Shown here: piece by piece, positions 34,809 through 43,368 of the stretch
Position numbering within the stretch: position 1 is the first letter of the stretch
Layout: each line of letters starts with the position of its first letter
Position numbers and translations under genes: made by a program
Source: an uncultured Alphaproteobacteria bacterium
GTDB taxonomy: Bacteria; Pseudomonadota; Alphaproteobacteria; Methylaequorales; Methylaequoraceae
Assembly: GCA_902579395.1 (NCBI GenBank)
Contig: CACHGK010000004.1
Span: 66,732-130,731, forward strand
Direction: 5' to 3'
DNA length: 64,000 nt
The notes under the pieces: generated by a model
Databases searched by the model: none
The model's input: the letters and a program-made list of their open reading frames with translations, nothing else
Told to the model about the DNA's origin: nothing

Positions 34809-35993
34809 ATGGCTGAGGAAAAAACAGTAAACGAAGAAACCTCAACTGAAGAAGAGGAGCATGAATGTCCTGAGTGTCCACCAAAGGGTGCTCCTGCGTG
34901 GATGGCTACCTTCGCTGATATGGCAACTCTGTTAATGGCTTTCTTTGTGTTAATTCTGTCTTTTGCAGAATTCAATGTTCCTAAATTTAAACAAATTAGC
35001 GGAAGTATGAAAAATGCGTTTGGTATTCAAAGAGTGATTCCTGTTGTTGAGCCTCCTAAAGGGACAACGATTTTATCTCTAAATTTTAGTCCAAACCCAA
35101 CTCCGGCTGTTCAGGAAAATTTAAAACAACAAACAACAGAAACAGATCAACCGAAAGTAGAACTCCAAACCAAAAAAGAAGATAACACCAAAGATGAAGG
35201 TGAAAATGAAGAAGCTACAGAATTGGCTAAAAATATACAAGATGCAATTGCACGTGGAGATATAAAAGTAGAGGCTTTGGGTGATAAAGTTGTAGTTAAT
35301 TTTACTCCAACTGAAGCGAATGAAGAAGAATTGCCTCAATTATTACAAAAGACACTTAATGCTGTAGAGTCGGTTAAAGCAGCTTCAGGAAAATCAGATT
35401 CTGAGATTTTAATTGGTGGACTTGAAAAACAATTAGCTGATTTAGCAACTGCATCATCTCAGGCTGGAAAGAATGAAGCTGAGGGAACTGAAGGTGAAAG
35501 TGTAGGTCAATCTGAACAAAGTCAATCAGCTAAAGAGGAAGCTAAAAAAGCAGAACTAGCTGAAGATAAATTGAAAGTTGCTTTGAAGGAAGAAATAGGT
35601 GAGGGATTAGTAAACGTAGATAGGGAAGAAGACAAAGTGGTGATTACTGTTGGTTCTGCTGGAGCTTTTAAATCAGGATCTGCGGAGTTGACCAAAAGAG
35701 CCAGAGAAATCATGGCTAAGATAGCAGAACAAAATAAAAAGGGTAGAAGTGAAATACTAGTAATGGGTCACACAGATAATGTTCCTCTAACATTTGGCTC
35801 AAATTTTAGAGATAACTGGGATCTAGCAGCAGCAAGGTCAGCATCTGTGGTTCAACAGCTTTCTAAAAATGATTCATTAGACCCAAAAAGAATGAAAGCA
35901 ATTAGTTATGGTGAAACAAGACCTATTGAATCAAATGACACAACCCAAGGTAGAGCTAAAAACAGAAGAATTGAAATTGAAATAAATTACTAA
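34809..35993 (+). CDS. motB: Flagellar motor stator protein MotB
   Basis: Stator subunit with an N-terminal CPECPP motif, a single membrane helix carrying the ion-binding Asp37 (WMATFADMATLLM), and a C-terminal OmpA-like peptidoglycan-binding domain (about 270-394; GSAELTKRAREIM, MGHTDNVP, AKNRRIEI). The linker between them (about 85-260) is very long and acidic (Glu/Lys/Ala-rich), making the protein 394 residues instead of the more common 300-350. Part of the motAB operon. Confidence 0.9.
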   Translation: MAEEKTVNEETSTEEEEHECPECPPKGAPAWMATFADMATLLMAFFVLILSFAEFNVPKFKQISGSMKNAFGIQRVIPVVEPPKGTTILSLNFSPNPTPAVQENLKQQTTETDQPKVELQTKKEDNTKDEGENEEATELAKNIQDAIARGDIKVEALGDKVVVNFTPTEANEEELPQLLQKTLNAVESVKAASGKSDSEILIGGLEKQLADLATASSQAGKNEAEGTEGESVGQSEQSQSAKEEAKKAELAEDKLKVALKEEIGEGLVNVDREEDKVVITVGSAGAFKSGSAELTKRAREIMAKIAEQNKKGRSEILVMGHTDNVPLTFGSNFRDNWDLAAARSASVVQQLSKNDSLDPKRMKAISYGETRPIESNDTTQGRAKNRRIEIEINY

Positions 35994-35995
35994 AA

Positions 35996-36949
35996 ATGAA
36001 AATTGAAAACAGTCCATTCCACATAACAAAAAACTCAAGAAATGTTTCGCAAGAATTCAAAGTTAAAGGGGATACAAGTAAAATCTCAAAGAATTCTGAT
36101 TCTTTAGTCCCAAATAAAGAAGAAAAATCATTTTGGGACTGGTTTAGAGGTTTAGTTAATCCATTCCAAAATCTCCCAATTATAAGTGGCATATATTCAA
36201 GTATTAACTCTGAGGATGCTAATTCGGATAGAGACTTAGTTCAAAATAGTCTTGGTGGTTTTATGTATGGAGGACCGATTGGAGCAATTGCTGGTTTCGG
36301 AAATTGGATTTTTAATAAGCTCTTTGATAAGACTCCGTCAGAACTGGCATTAGAATTTACCGGAATAAGCAAGCTATGGAAAGATGAAAAAAGTTCAGAA
36401 AAAAATAAAGAAATAGTCAAAAATACCTCAGAACAAAAAAAAGAGTTAAATAATGCTTCTGGTAACGATGATGTCGCTTGGTGGAATAAAAACCAAAGAA
36501 ATCTTATTGAAAATCAAACTCAACTTGTATCTGCAAAAAGTCGTCAAATAAAAATAAATTCTTTAGAATCCGCGGAAAAAAAAATTCATAAAGATATACA
36601 ATTAGCAAATATTTCTTCTAGGTATTCTAATCAAAATATTATAACGAATAAAAAAGTTATTGGAATTAAACCAAAAAAATTAAGTTCAACGCCTGTTACG
36701 CAAATCAATAAAAGTGCTTTAATTGATAATTTAGAAAAAATGTCTAATTTTGAAAATAAGATCCTAAAAAAAGAAAAAACAACTGAAGGATACAGGGATT
36801 TAAATTTTAACTATCCAACCTGGAGTGCAAATGAGAATGAGATTGGACAAAATATAATTGATAAGTCTAAAAGTAATCATTTAAAAAACAAATATTTAAA
36901 TATCAAAAAAAATGAAACAACAGGTTCAAATTTAAATATGAAGCTTTAG
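35996..36949 (+). CDS. Hypothetical protein of the motAB operon
   Basis: A 317-residue protein starting two bases after motB. A hydrophobic-glycine region at about 40-115 (FWDWFRGLVNPFQNLPIISG, then GGFMYGGPIGAIAGFGNWIF) may insert in or lie along the membrane; the remainder is Lys/Asn/Ser-rich and probably disordered. I recall unnamed alphaproteobacterial proteins with a similar LPxxGxxY...GGPxGAxA core near motility genes, but no function. Its operon position implies a motor-related role. Confidence 0.6.
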   Translation: MKIENSPFHITKNSRNVSQEFKVKGDTSKISKNSDSLVPNKEEKSFWDWFRGLVNPFQNLPIISGIYSSINSEDANSDRDLVQNSLGGFMYGGPIGAIAGFGNWIFNKLFDKTPSELALEFTGISKLWKDEKSSEKNKEIVKNTSEQKKELNNASGNDDVAWWNKNQRNLIENQTQLVSAKSRQIKINSLESAEKKIHKDIQLANISSRYSNQNIITNKKVIGIKPKKLSSTPVTQINKSALIDNLEKMSNFENKILKKEKTTEGYRDLNFNYPTWSANENEIGQNIIDKSKSNHLKNKYLNIKKNETTGSNLNMKL

Positions 36950-36955
36950 TGTAAT

Positions 36956-37555
36956 TTATTCAAAATCTAATTCTTCTGTTTTATATTTCTCGAAATACTC
37001 ATCTCCCAAAATTTCTTTAATTTTTGCCAATGTAAGTTCATTGATTATTAATGAATATTCCTCATGCATTTCTGAGCATTTACGAGACACAGCGTTTGCA
37101 ACACCTTGTGTAATAAATTCATTTTCGAGTGCTGTTCTAGCTCTTGTTGTGGCCTCAGATTTTGCTTTTGTAAGTCTTGACAAACCAGAGTTTTTTTTTA
37201 TGTTCAGATCGTCTACCACTTCCATAAGTTGTTTGTAGCTTGGATCAGGAAGATCAATATTGATGAATTGTCCATCAATCTCATAGTTAAACTCGACTTC
37301 ATCTATCTTCTCAGTAAGTAATGGTATATGGTCGGTGTTGAAAACAAGAATTTGTATTACATTTTCATTTTCTGTTCTTTTGATATCCCCCACATCAACA
37401 AGCCTTCTCGGTTTTCCTTGAACACTAATCCTTAAACCTTTGAGAGTAGCCAAATTTGCATCAGCTGATTTAACTTCTGTAATAGTCTCTTTATATTCTT
37501 CTATAGCAGCTTTCATAAGTGTTTCTGCTTGTATTGTATATTTATCTGCAACCAT
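36956..37555 (-). CDS. Ribosome-recycling-factor-like protein
   Basis: A 199-residue protein that I align by eye with RRF over its whole length: the N-terminal helix (AETLMKAAIEEYKETI, about 10-25), the strand-turn LKGLRISVQGKPRRL (38-52), IQILVFNTDHIPLL (67-80), the GQFINIDLPDP stretch (95-105), and two long C-terminal helices ending in LAKIKEIL. The arginines of the ribosome-contacting motif (RNVRRDAN in E. coli) are replaced by RLTKAKSEA, so it is not a standard Frr; a canonical frr is expected elsewhere. It is the last gene after flhB, 9 bases from the previous gene. Confidence 0.5.
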   Translation of the reverse strand: MVADKYTIQAETLMKAAIEEYKETITEVKSADANLATLKGLRISVQGKPRRLVDVGDIKRTENENVIQILVFNTDHIPLLTEKIDEVEFNYEIDGQFINIDLPDPSYKQLMEVVDDLNIKKNSGLSRLTKAKSEATTRARTALENEFITQGVANAVSRKCSEMHEEYSLIINELTLAKIKEILGDEYFEKYKTEELDFE

Positions 37556-37564
37556 TTTTGAATA

Positions 37565-38359
37565 CTATACTATCACTGTATCTTTTTCATCAACAATGTT
37601 TTCTTTATTTGGTTCTTTTTTATCTAAATTCTTATCTTCATCAACCTCTTCAATTAAAGGTTTTGGCAGTTTTGTATATCTAAATTTGGACTTTGGATCA
37701 AATTTTCTAATTATTTTTTGAGCTTCATCCATTGAGCCTGCTACTAATTTGAAACAAAAAACTTTTCCCTCAAGCATAGAAAAACTATATAGTAAATTCA
37801 GTTGAGCCTTATAGCAATACAATGAGGTAAGCAAATATCCTATTAAAAAAATAAAGATGTTTACTGCAAAAGAAATTGCCATTATTGCGATAAACAAAAA
37901 TAAAACCCACCATTTTTGACTATATGCAAGCCATAAAGGTGGAAAAAGTCCAGCCGAGAGAGAACTTGAATTTTCTATAATTTCGTAATTTCTATAAACA
38001 TCTCGCATTCCCACATATTCATTTAATTGATCTAGATCTCTAGTTTCTCTCGAGGAATAATGAGATTTAATTTTTGAGGTTTCTTCACTAGTAAGGGAAA
38101 TAAATTTACAGCCCAAACTATTCTCTACTATTAAGTCAAAAAAAGTTTCATCTCTAAGAATTGTTAAAAGCGCTTTTTGTTTATTTTTTTTTATTTCTTT
38201 GAGATCATTTGTTAGCTGTTTCTCACCAAAAGTATAGAGTTGATTATCTAAAGCTACTATTACATCATGTTGTTTTAAGAAATTTGAAGCTGCGTGGCAT
38301 CCTCCAGTTATTTTATCAATCTTGATAAGAAAATTACCTTCTTTTTTATTTTCAGCCAT
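37565..38359 (-). CDS. PDZ-like domain membrane protein (DUF2628-like)
   Basis: A 264-residue protein. The N-terminal 85 residues look like a PDZ domain (SNFLKQHDVIVALDNQLYTF and KALLTILRDETFFDL); then a linker, a hydrophobic double segment (about 140-180; PPLWLAYSQKWWVLFLFIA) resembling DUF2628 membrane proteins, and an acidic C-terminal tail. Four bases after the coiled-coil gene. Function unknown. Confidence 0.5.
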   Translation of the reverse strand: MAENKKEGNFLIKIDKITGGCHAASNFLKQHDVIVALDNQLYTFGEKQLTNDLKEIKKNKQKALLTILRDETFFDLIVENSLGCKFISLTSEETSKIKSHYSSRETRDLDQLNEYVGMRDVYRNYEIIENSSSLSAGLFPPLWLAYSQKWWVLFLFIAIMAISFAVNIFIFLIGYLLTSLYCYKAQLNLLYSFSMLEGKVFCFKLVAGSMDEAQKIIRKFDPKSKFRYTKLPKPLIEEVDEDKNLDKKEPNKENIVDEKDTVIV

Positions 38360-38363
38360 TGTT

Positions 38364-39089
38364 CTATGGGAAGGTAATGTTTTCTTTTTGATCTTTAATT
38401 TCTTTTACAAGTAATTTATTTTGACTTGAAATTGCTTCAAGTGCTGCATTTAGAGAGGAAGTACTATTGGAAAGTTCTTTTAATAATTTCATACTCTGAT
38501 TCTTCTTATTATCTTGCATCAATTTACTTAATTCTTTGTTTACACTTGCGGATGTCATAACTCCAGATTCTTGAATTGATTTACCCAATTTATCAGTTTC
38601 ATTCTTAATAGATTTGGAAAGTCCACTTGATAAATTGGTGATTTCTTTAGAGAGGTTTATCATTAGTTTTTTATCATTTGAATTTATCGCATCCGAAAGT
38701 TCTTCGATTTTAAATTTCATTTCTTCACTTGCATTTAAAAGATCAGTGTGTCTAGCAAGACTTGAGTTCATATTATCTACGGCCTTGTTTACATTCTCAA
38801 CATTTTCTGCAAATACTACCAAAGCTTCTCTACTTGTGCTAGTCATATCCTCTAACTCAGATAATGATTTGAAATATAGAAGTCCAGTAAGAATAATGGC
38901 TATAACTGCAGTTGCGATTGAACTTGAAAAAATGATTGTGGTGTATTTATGGATTTCTTTCATTTTTTGCTCCGTTTTTAGGTACTCGTTTTTAATTCTT
39001 TTATATTCTGATGTTACATCAGTTGCAGCATCAGCTGCATCAAGGGCGATTTTTATGCTCTCCTGCATTGCATTTAGTTGTTGTGTCAT
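38364..39089 (-). CDS. Coiled-coil membrane protein, unknown function
   Basis: A 241-residue protein with a cytoplasmic N-terminal helix (about 1-48), one membrane segment (about 52-72) and a long C-terminal coiled coil (heptad-like from about 80 to 235). Family not recognised; the shape resembles chemoreceptor-like or structural tethers, without a signalling hairpin sequence. It overlaps the preceding small gene by 4 bases (ATGA) and belongs to the post-flhB group. Confidence 0.55.
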   Translation of the reverse strand: MTQQLNAMQESIKIALDAADAATDVTSEYKRIKNEYLKTEQKMKEIHKYTTIIFSSSIATAVIAIILTGLLYFKSLSELEDMTSTSREALVVFAENVENVNKAVDNMNSSLARHTDLLNASEEMKFKIEELSDAINSNDKKLMINLSKEITNLSSGLSKSIKNETDKLGKSIQESGVMTSASVNKELSKLMQDNKKNQSMKLLKELSNSTSSLNAALEAISSQNKLLVKEIKDQKENITFP

Positions 39090-39286
39090 GCAATTCTTCC
39101 TTTTAATTTAATCTTAACATTTTTTTCTTTACTTGAGAAGAGTGCACAATTTGTGCCAGAAACTTTTTTTATTTCAGAATAAGGATAATTTTTTGAAATC
39201 ATGCCAAATGCTCTGCATCCATATGGAAAATCTCTTTTATAAGTTACATAAAAGTGAAGACATTTATTACAATTATTTTTTTCCAT
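39086..39286 (-). CDS. Small cysteine-cluster protein
   Basis: A 66-residue protein with four regularly placed cysteines: CNKCLHFYVTY, FPYGCRAFG and SGTNCALF. The C-x2-C ... C ... C arrangement suggests a zinc or iron-sulfur site. I recall similar unnamed small proteins in several phyla, sometimes described near motility genes, but no function. It overlaps both neighbours (14 and 4 bases), supporting translation within the operon. Confidence 0.6.
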   Translation of the reverse strand: MEKNNCNKCLHFYVTYKRDFPYGCRAFGMISKNYPYSEIKKVSGTNCALFSSKEKNVKIKLKGRIA

Positions 39287-39494
39287 TTTTGATTAAATCC
39301 CTAATTTTATAAACAATTTTTGCTATTTGGAATCTTAATGCACCACAAAAAGATGTTAAAGCACAGAACCACAGAAAAAAAGCTAGAAATATTTCTTTAT
39401 TTTCAAAAAACTCCATTGCTTTGAAATGACACACCAAGGCGCTATAAAAAAAAGCTAATGTTATAATTATCTTTGAAATATTTTGATTAATCAT
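39273..39494 (-). CDS. Small two-helix membrane protein after flhB
   Basis: A 73-residue protein with two hydrophobic segments (about 7-26 and 35-55) and a basic C-terminus. I chose the ATG at 39494: it overlaps the flhB stop by 8 bases and has GGAAG in front; ATG at 39506 or TTG at 39515 are alternatives. Family not recognised. Confidence 0.5.
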   Translation of the reverse strand: MINQNISKIIITLAFFYSALVCHFKAMEFFENKEIFLAFFLWFCALTSFCGALRFQIAKIVYKIRDLIKNGKK

Positions 39495-40635
39495 TTTTTC
39501 TTCCATACTCGTCAAAATTCATATCTTCTGGAATTTCAATTTCAGGTTTTTCAATCTCTTCACCGTTATCGACTTTATAAATGTATGCCAGGGCTATTGC
39601 AACTGCATTATAAAGTTTACTCATTATTTCATCACCAATCTCTGAGGTAAAATATAGTGCTCTTGCTAGTTTTGGACTTTGCATAGTTCCAATCTGCAAT
39701 TCTTTACCTTTTTTTATAATTTCTTCAGCATTTTTACCCTTACCTTTTGAAATAATTACAGGTGCACTAGAGTCTCCAACTTCATATTTTAGTGCTACAG
39801 CAAAATGTGTTGGGTTGGTTATAATTGCTGTTGCCTCTTGAAGATTATCAATTGAAGCAGTTTCTTTTCTTCCTTTCATTGCAGCTTGAGCCTGAAGTTT
39901 TCTTATTTTTTGTTTAACCTCCGGTTGCCCATCTGTTTCTTTGTACTCATCTTTAAGATCTTGATGAGACATTCTTAATTGTTTTATATAATCATACTTC
40001 TGGTATACAATATCAATAAAAGCTATTAATGCTAAAGCCAATAAGAGAGAAATTACTAAATCTGGAAAAAATGAAGATAACCTATTTACTGCTGAAAAAA
40101 GATTTGCAGTCGTTAAATTAGTTAAATCAGCAAGATAGTAATTTATTACAAAGTAAGAGATTATTCCTAGAAGTGAAACCTTTAAAATAGCCTTAAAGAG
40201 TTCAACTAAACCTTTGATTGAAAAAATTCTTTTTAGACCTTTAATTGGATTTATTTTTTCTATCTTCCAGTATATTGATTTTATAGAGAAGTTAATACCA
40301 CCTACTATAAATTGTGTAATAATACTAACAATAAGAAGTGGAATTGAGAAAATTAAAAAAACTTGAAGAAAAAATTTTATAACTTTTGCCATTGATTCCA
40401 ATGGTGATTTTCCGGAAACAAGTTCAGGTCCAAAAGAAAATAATGATTTACAGATTTTCAAAAAATCGTCTAAAAGCATTGGTGAAAAATAAAGTAGTAA
40501 AACCCCCATGAACATTGAAGTAAAAACAAACGCCTCCTTTGATGATAATACTTTACCATCCTCTTTTGCCTTTTCTAATCGTCTGGATGTTGGTTCCTGG
40601 GATTTTTCCTGACTATCGTCTTTTTCTTCTGCCAT
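39487..40635 (-). CDS. flhB: Flagellar type III export protein FlhB
   Basis: Export-gate switch protein: four membrane helices (about 30-210) and a cytoplasmic domain with the self-cleavage motif NPTH (Asn274 to His277), which changes export specificity from rod/hook to filament. The N-terminus (MAEEKDDSQEKSQEPTSRRL) is typical, and the length (382) normal. It is the last canonical gene of the fliOPQR-flhB segment, 9 bases after fliR. Confidence 0.93.
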   Translation of the reverse strand: MAEEKDDSQEKSQEPTSRRLEKAKEDGKVLSSKEAFVFTSMFMGVLLLYFSPMLLDDFLKICKSLFSFGPELVSGKSPLESMAKVIKFFLQVFLIFSIPLLIVSIITQFIVGGINFSIKSIYWKIEKINPIKGLKRIFSIKGLVELFKAILKVSLLGIISYFVINYYLADLTNLTTANLFSAVNRLSSFFPDLVISLLLALALIAFIDIVYQKYDYIKQLRMSHQDLKDEYKETDGQPEVKQKIRKLQAQAAMKGRKETASIDNLQEATAIITNPTHFAVALKYEVGDSSAPVIISKGKGKNAEEIIKKGKELQIGTMQSPKLARALYFTSEIGDEIMSKLYNAVAIALAYIYKVDNGEEIEKPEIEIPEDMNFDEYGRKND

Positions 40636-40644
40636 CTATTTTTC

Positions 40645-41460
40645 CTAATTAACTAGAACACTTTCAATTGATTCTAAAGAGCTTTTTGTTAATTCTGCAA
40701 ATGCATTGCCGATTGATTGAGATGAAATATACATTATGAAAAAAGCTAAAATCATCGTTACTGGAAAAGCAAAAGAGAACATATTAAGTTGGGGGGCGGC
40801 CCGAGTAATAATTCCAACTGCTATATTTGTCATCAAAAGTGCACCAACAACTGGAAGCATTATAAGACCACCTGTATAAAACATTGCTCCAGCTGCTTCG
40901 ATGCCAATACCAACCAATTCAATTGATGGTATGCCGTTGTTGATATTGAATATTTCAAAACTTTTAAATAAAAATTCAATAGCAATCAAATGCCCATTTA
41001 AAGACAAAAAAATTGTTATCAGAAAAAGATCTAGAATCAAACTCATAACAGGAGTTTGTCCTCCAGTATCTGGGTCCACCATTTGCGAAAAACCTAATCC
41101 TGTTGTTGATGCAATTTTTTCTCCCGCCAAACTTGCAGCAGCGAACCAAATTGTTAGAGTTAATCCTAATGACAATCCAATCAAAAGTTCAACAACCACA
41201 ACTGTAAAAAGATTTTCAAGAATTTTTTCAGAAATTTCTAAATCAGAGAGATAACCGAAGTAAAAAAATGAAATGATAAGTGAGAAAACAATTTTTACAT
41301 TTAATGGAATGACTCTAGAGCCAAGAAAAGGACTAGATATGAAAAACGCTGAAAGTCTGATAGAACATAAAAAAAACTTAAATAAATATTCCAGCAAAGA
41401 GTTAAGCTCAAGCCCTGGTAATGGATCCATTGGACTAAAAAATGGGAGAGGAATAAACAT
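40645..41460 (-). CDS. fliR: Flagellar export protein FliR
   Basis: Integral membrane component of the flagellar export gate (271 residues, about six hydrophobic segments). Family sections RLSAFFISSPFLGSRVIPL and FAAASLAGEKIASTTGLGFS are present, and the GxxQ-like mid-region is followed by PQLNMFSFAFP. Its ATG overlaps the last base of the fliQ stop. Confidence 0.92.
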   Translation of the reverse strand: MFIPLPFFSPMDPLPGLELNSLLEYLFKFFLCSIRLSAFFISSPFLGSRVIPLNVKIVFSLIISFFYFGYLSDLEISEKILENLFTVVVVELLIGLSLGLTLTIWFAAASLAGEKIASTTGLGFSQMVDPDTGGQTPVMSLILDLFLITIFLSLNGHLIAIEFLFKSFEIFNINNGIPSIELVGIGIEAAGAMFYTGGLIMLPVVGALLMTNIAVGIITRAAPQLNMFSFAFPVTMILAFFIMYISSQSIGNAFAELTKSSLESIESVLVN

Positions 41461-41726
41461 TAATTTATACCTGAAATTGTATCAAATATAAAATCAAAGT
41501 AATCTGTTAGGCTAACTAGAAAAAAATTGGCTAAGAAACCCATTGCAAAAATTACTAAAACTATTTTTGGAACAAAACTCAATGTCATCTCTTGTATTGA
41601 CGTCGCAGCCTGAATAATTCCAATAATTAGACCTATTGCTAAGGCAGCACCGAGGAATGGACCACTTGAAATTAAAACTTGATAGAAGGCTAATCTTACC
41701 ATTTCAACATTTTCATCAAATCCCAT
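41460..41726 (-). CDS. fliQ: Flagellar export protein FliQ
   Basis: An 88-residue export-gate protein with two membrane helices; SGPFLGAALAIGLIIGIIQ, then ATSIQEMTLSFVPKI, is the family core. A 21-base gap separates it from fliP. Confidence 0.92.
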   Translation of the reverse strand: MGFDENVEMVRLAFYQVLISSGPFLGAALAIGLIIGIIQAATSIQEMTLSFVPKIVLVIFAMGFLANFFLVSLTDYFDFIFDTISGIN

Positions 41727-41747
41727 ATCTAACTCCGTATATTAATT

Positions 41748-42494
41748 TTATGAAAAAGTTCCCACAAGAGACCCAACTGTCATTGACCATCCATCAACTA
41801 GTACAAAAAGTAAAAGTTTGAAGGGTAGGGCAATCAACATAGGAGACAACATCATCATACCTAAAGACATCAAAACTGAGGCGACCACCATATCAATAAC
41901 AAGAAAAGGTAAGAATAAAAGAAATCCAATTTGAAACGCAGTCTTTAGTTCACTCGTTATGTATGCTGGTAAAACAATATAGAATGGAACCTCTGAACTA
42001 TTTTCAAAATTTCCTTCATTTGCCATTTGAGCAAACATTAAAAGATCATTTTTTCTTGTATTTTTTATCATGAATTTTTTTAACTCACCTCCACCAGTCT
42101 CTACTGCTTCACTTAAATTCATTTCACCTTTATTGTATGGTTCTGAAACATCTGAATAAATTTTATTGAAAGTTGGGGCCATAACAAAAAATGTTAAAAA
42201 TAAAGAAATTGCTACTAATATTTGATTTGGAGGTGTTTGTTGTGTGCCAAGAGCTTGTCTTAGAATAGACATAACAATTATTATTCGTGTGAAAGCTGTC
42301 ATACCTAAAACCAAAGAAGGTAAAATAGTTAGCGCTGTCATTAGGGCTAAAATTTTTAATGAAATAGAATAAGTCTTTGTTCCATTAGCTGCTTCAGTAA
42401 TTGTAAGAGCGTCTAAACCCTCAGGAGAAACTTGAGTAATCCCAAATACAGGGAAAAAAAGAATAAAAAATAATATTATACTATTTTTTTTCAT
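41748..42494 (-). CDS. fliP: Flagellar export protein FliP
   Basis: A 248-residue export-gate protein made with a cleavable signal peptide (about 1-20). Conserved SLVLGMTAFTRIIIVMSIL, RQALGTQQTPPNQILV and the C-terminal SLGMMMLSPMLIALPFKLL segments are present. It overlaps fliO by 14 bases. Confidence 0.93.
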   Translation of the reverse strand: MKKNSIILFFILFFPVFGITQVSPEGLDALTITEAANGTKTYSISLKILALMTALTILPSLVLGMTAFTRIIIVMSILRQALGTQQTPPNQILVAISLFLTFFVMAPTFNKIYSDVSEPYNKGEMNLSEAVETGGGELKKFMIKNTRKNDLLMFAQMANEGNFENSSEVPFYIVLPAYITSELKTAFQIGFLLFLPFLVIDMVVASVLMSLGMMMLSPMLIALPFKLLLFVLVDGWSMTVGSLVGTFS

Positions 42495-42807
42495 TCATAA
42501 GCCTTTTCTCAAACACTTTCTCAAGATGGTTTGTTCTTACTTTATTGTTTTTAATTTCTGTCAGTAAAGACCCTGAGTTTTTTCCTGATATAAAAAGATA
42601 ATCTTTGTCATCTAGATTTAAAATTAAGGCTCGGTCTCCTTGACCAAGAATTGTAACTTCCGAAACCTTCATTCTTTTTTTAGAATTAATTGTTCTGGTA
42701 ATGAGGTGTCTGTTTTTTTTTATATAATAAAAAGCTACGAATAGAACAGCTAGGAAGCCTAAGACAAGTAAATAGTTAGCTAAGCTTGGTCCTGAGTATT
42801 CTGGCAT
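42481..42807 (-). CDS. fliO: Flagellar biosynthesis protein FliO
   Basis: A 108-residue protein with one N-terminal membrane helix (about 8-28) and a basic cytoplasmic domain with VSEVTILGQGDRALILNLDD, the FliO pattern; FliO helps assemble FliP. The family is poorly conserved, so position (directly before fliP) is part of the evidence. A sigma-54 promoter starts a new transcript here. Confidence 0.8.
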   Translation of the reverse strand: MPEYSGPSLANYLLVLGFLAVLFVAFYYIKKNRHLITRTINSKKRMKVSEVTILGQGDRALILNLDDKDYLFISGKNSGSLLTEIKNNKVRTNHLEKVFEKRLMNEKK

Positions 42808-42844
42808 TTTTCCTCTCTAGTTAAAATTATGTGAGAAAGGAAAA

Positions 42845-42860
42845 GCAAGATTCTTGCCAT
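42845..42860 (-). promoter_or_regulatory. Sigma-54 promoter of fliO-P-Q-R-flhB
   Basis: Minus-strand ATGGCAAGAATCTTGC: GG at 42858-42857, GC at 42846-42845, spacing 10. Predicted +1 about 42833, 26 bases before the fliO ATG; an AGAGAGGA ribosome site lies in the leader. Confidence 0.78.
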
Positions 42861-42924
42861 CATGGAAAATGTTTTTCTAAGTTATTGATTTTACTGATAA
42901 AAAAATAATATAAATTTTATCTTT

Positions 42925-42938
42925 GTCAATTTAATGAC
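42925..42938. promoter_or_regulatory. FleQ-box-like dyad upstream of the fliO promoter
   Basis: GTCAATTTAATGAC between fliN and fliO. Measured from the predicted fliO transcription start it lies at about -92 to -105, the usual distance of an upstream activating sequence for sigma-54 promoters. Core matches GTCA-N6-TGAC. Confidence 0.6.
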
Positions 42939-42940
42939 AT

Positions 42941-43357
42941 TTATAAATTTTGCATTAGCTCTTCAGGAGTAGCGACCTCGGTAAATCTTATTCCAAACTT
43001 TTCTCCTACCATGACAACTTCACCTTTAGCTATTTTAGTTCCATTTGCTAATATATCTAATGCATCTCCTGCTAATCTATCGAGTTCAATAACTGAACCT
43101 TCATTAAGTCGTAATAGATCTTTGATTTTAATTTCAGTATTACCAACCTCGACTGTAAGTTTAACTTCTATATTTTCTAAAAGTCTTAAATTACTGACAG
43201 CAGTTGAACTTGGTTCCACTTTGTTGTCTGTTTCTGTTTTATTTGTTGATTCACCAGCTGCATCATTTGGAGTCTCGGAAGCTTTTCCTTCTTCTTTTAT
43301 CTCTTCCTTGACTTCTTCTGGTTTATTATTTTCTTTTTCTGCCATTTCTGCATTCAT
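42941..43357 (-). CDS. fliN: Flagellar motor switch protein FliN
   Basis: C-ring protein: an acidic, low-complexity N-terminal half (Glu/Lys-rich, about 1-50) followed by the SpoA domain (about 58-135; LTVEVGNTEIKIKDLLRL, GSVIELDRLAGD, GEVVMVGEKFGIR). 138 residues. Last gene of the segment that begins with flbD. Confidence 0.92.
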   Translation of the reverse strand: MNAEMAEKENNKPEEVKEEIKEEGKASETPNDAAGESTNKTETDNKVEPSSTAVSNLRLLENIEVKLTVEVGNTEIKIKDLLRLNEGSVIELDRLAGDALDILANGTKIAKGEVVMVGEKFGIRFTEVATPEELMQNL

Positions 43358-43368
43358 AGTTTATCTCC

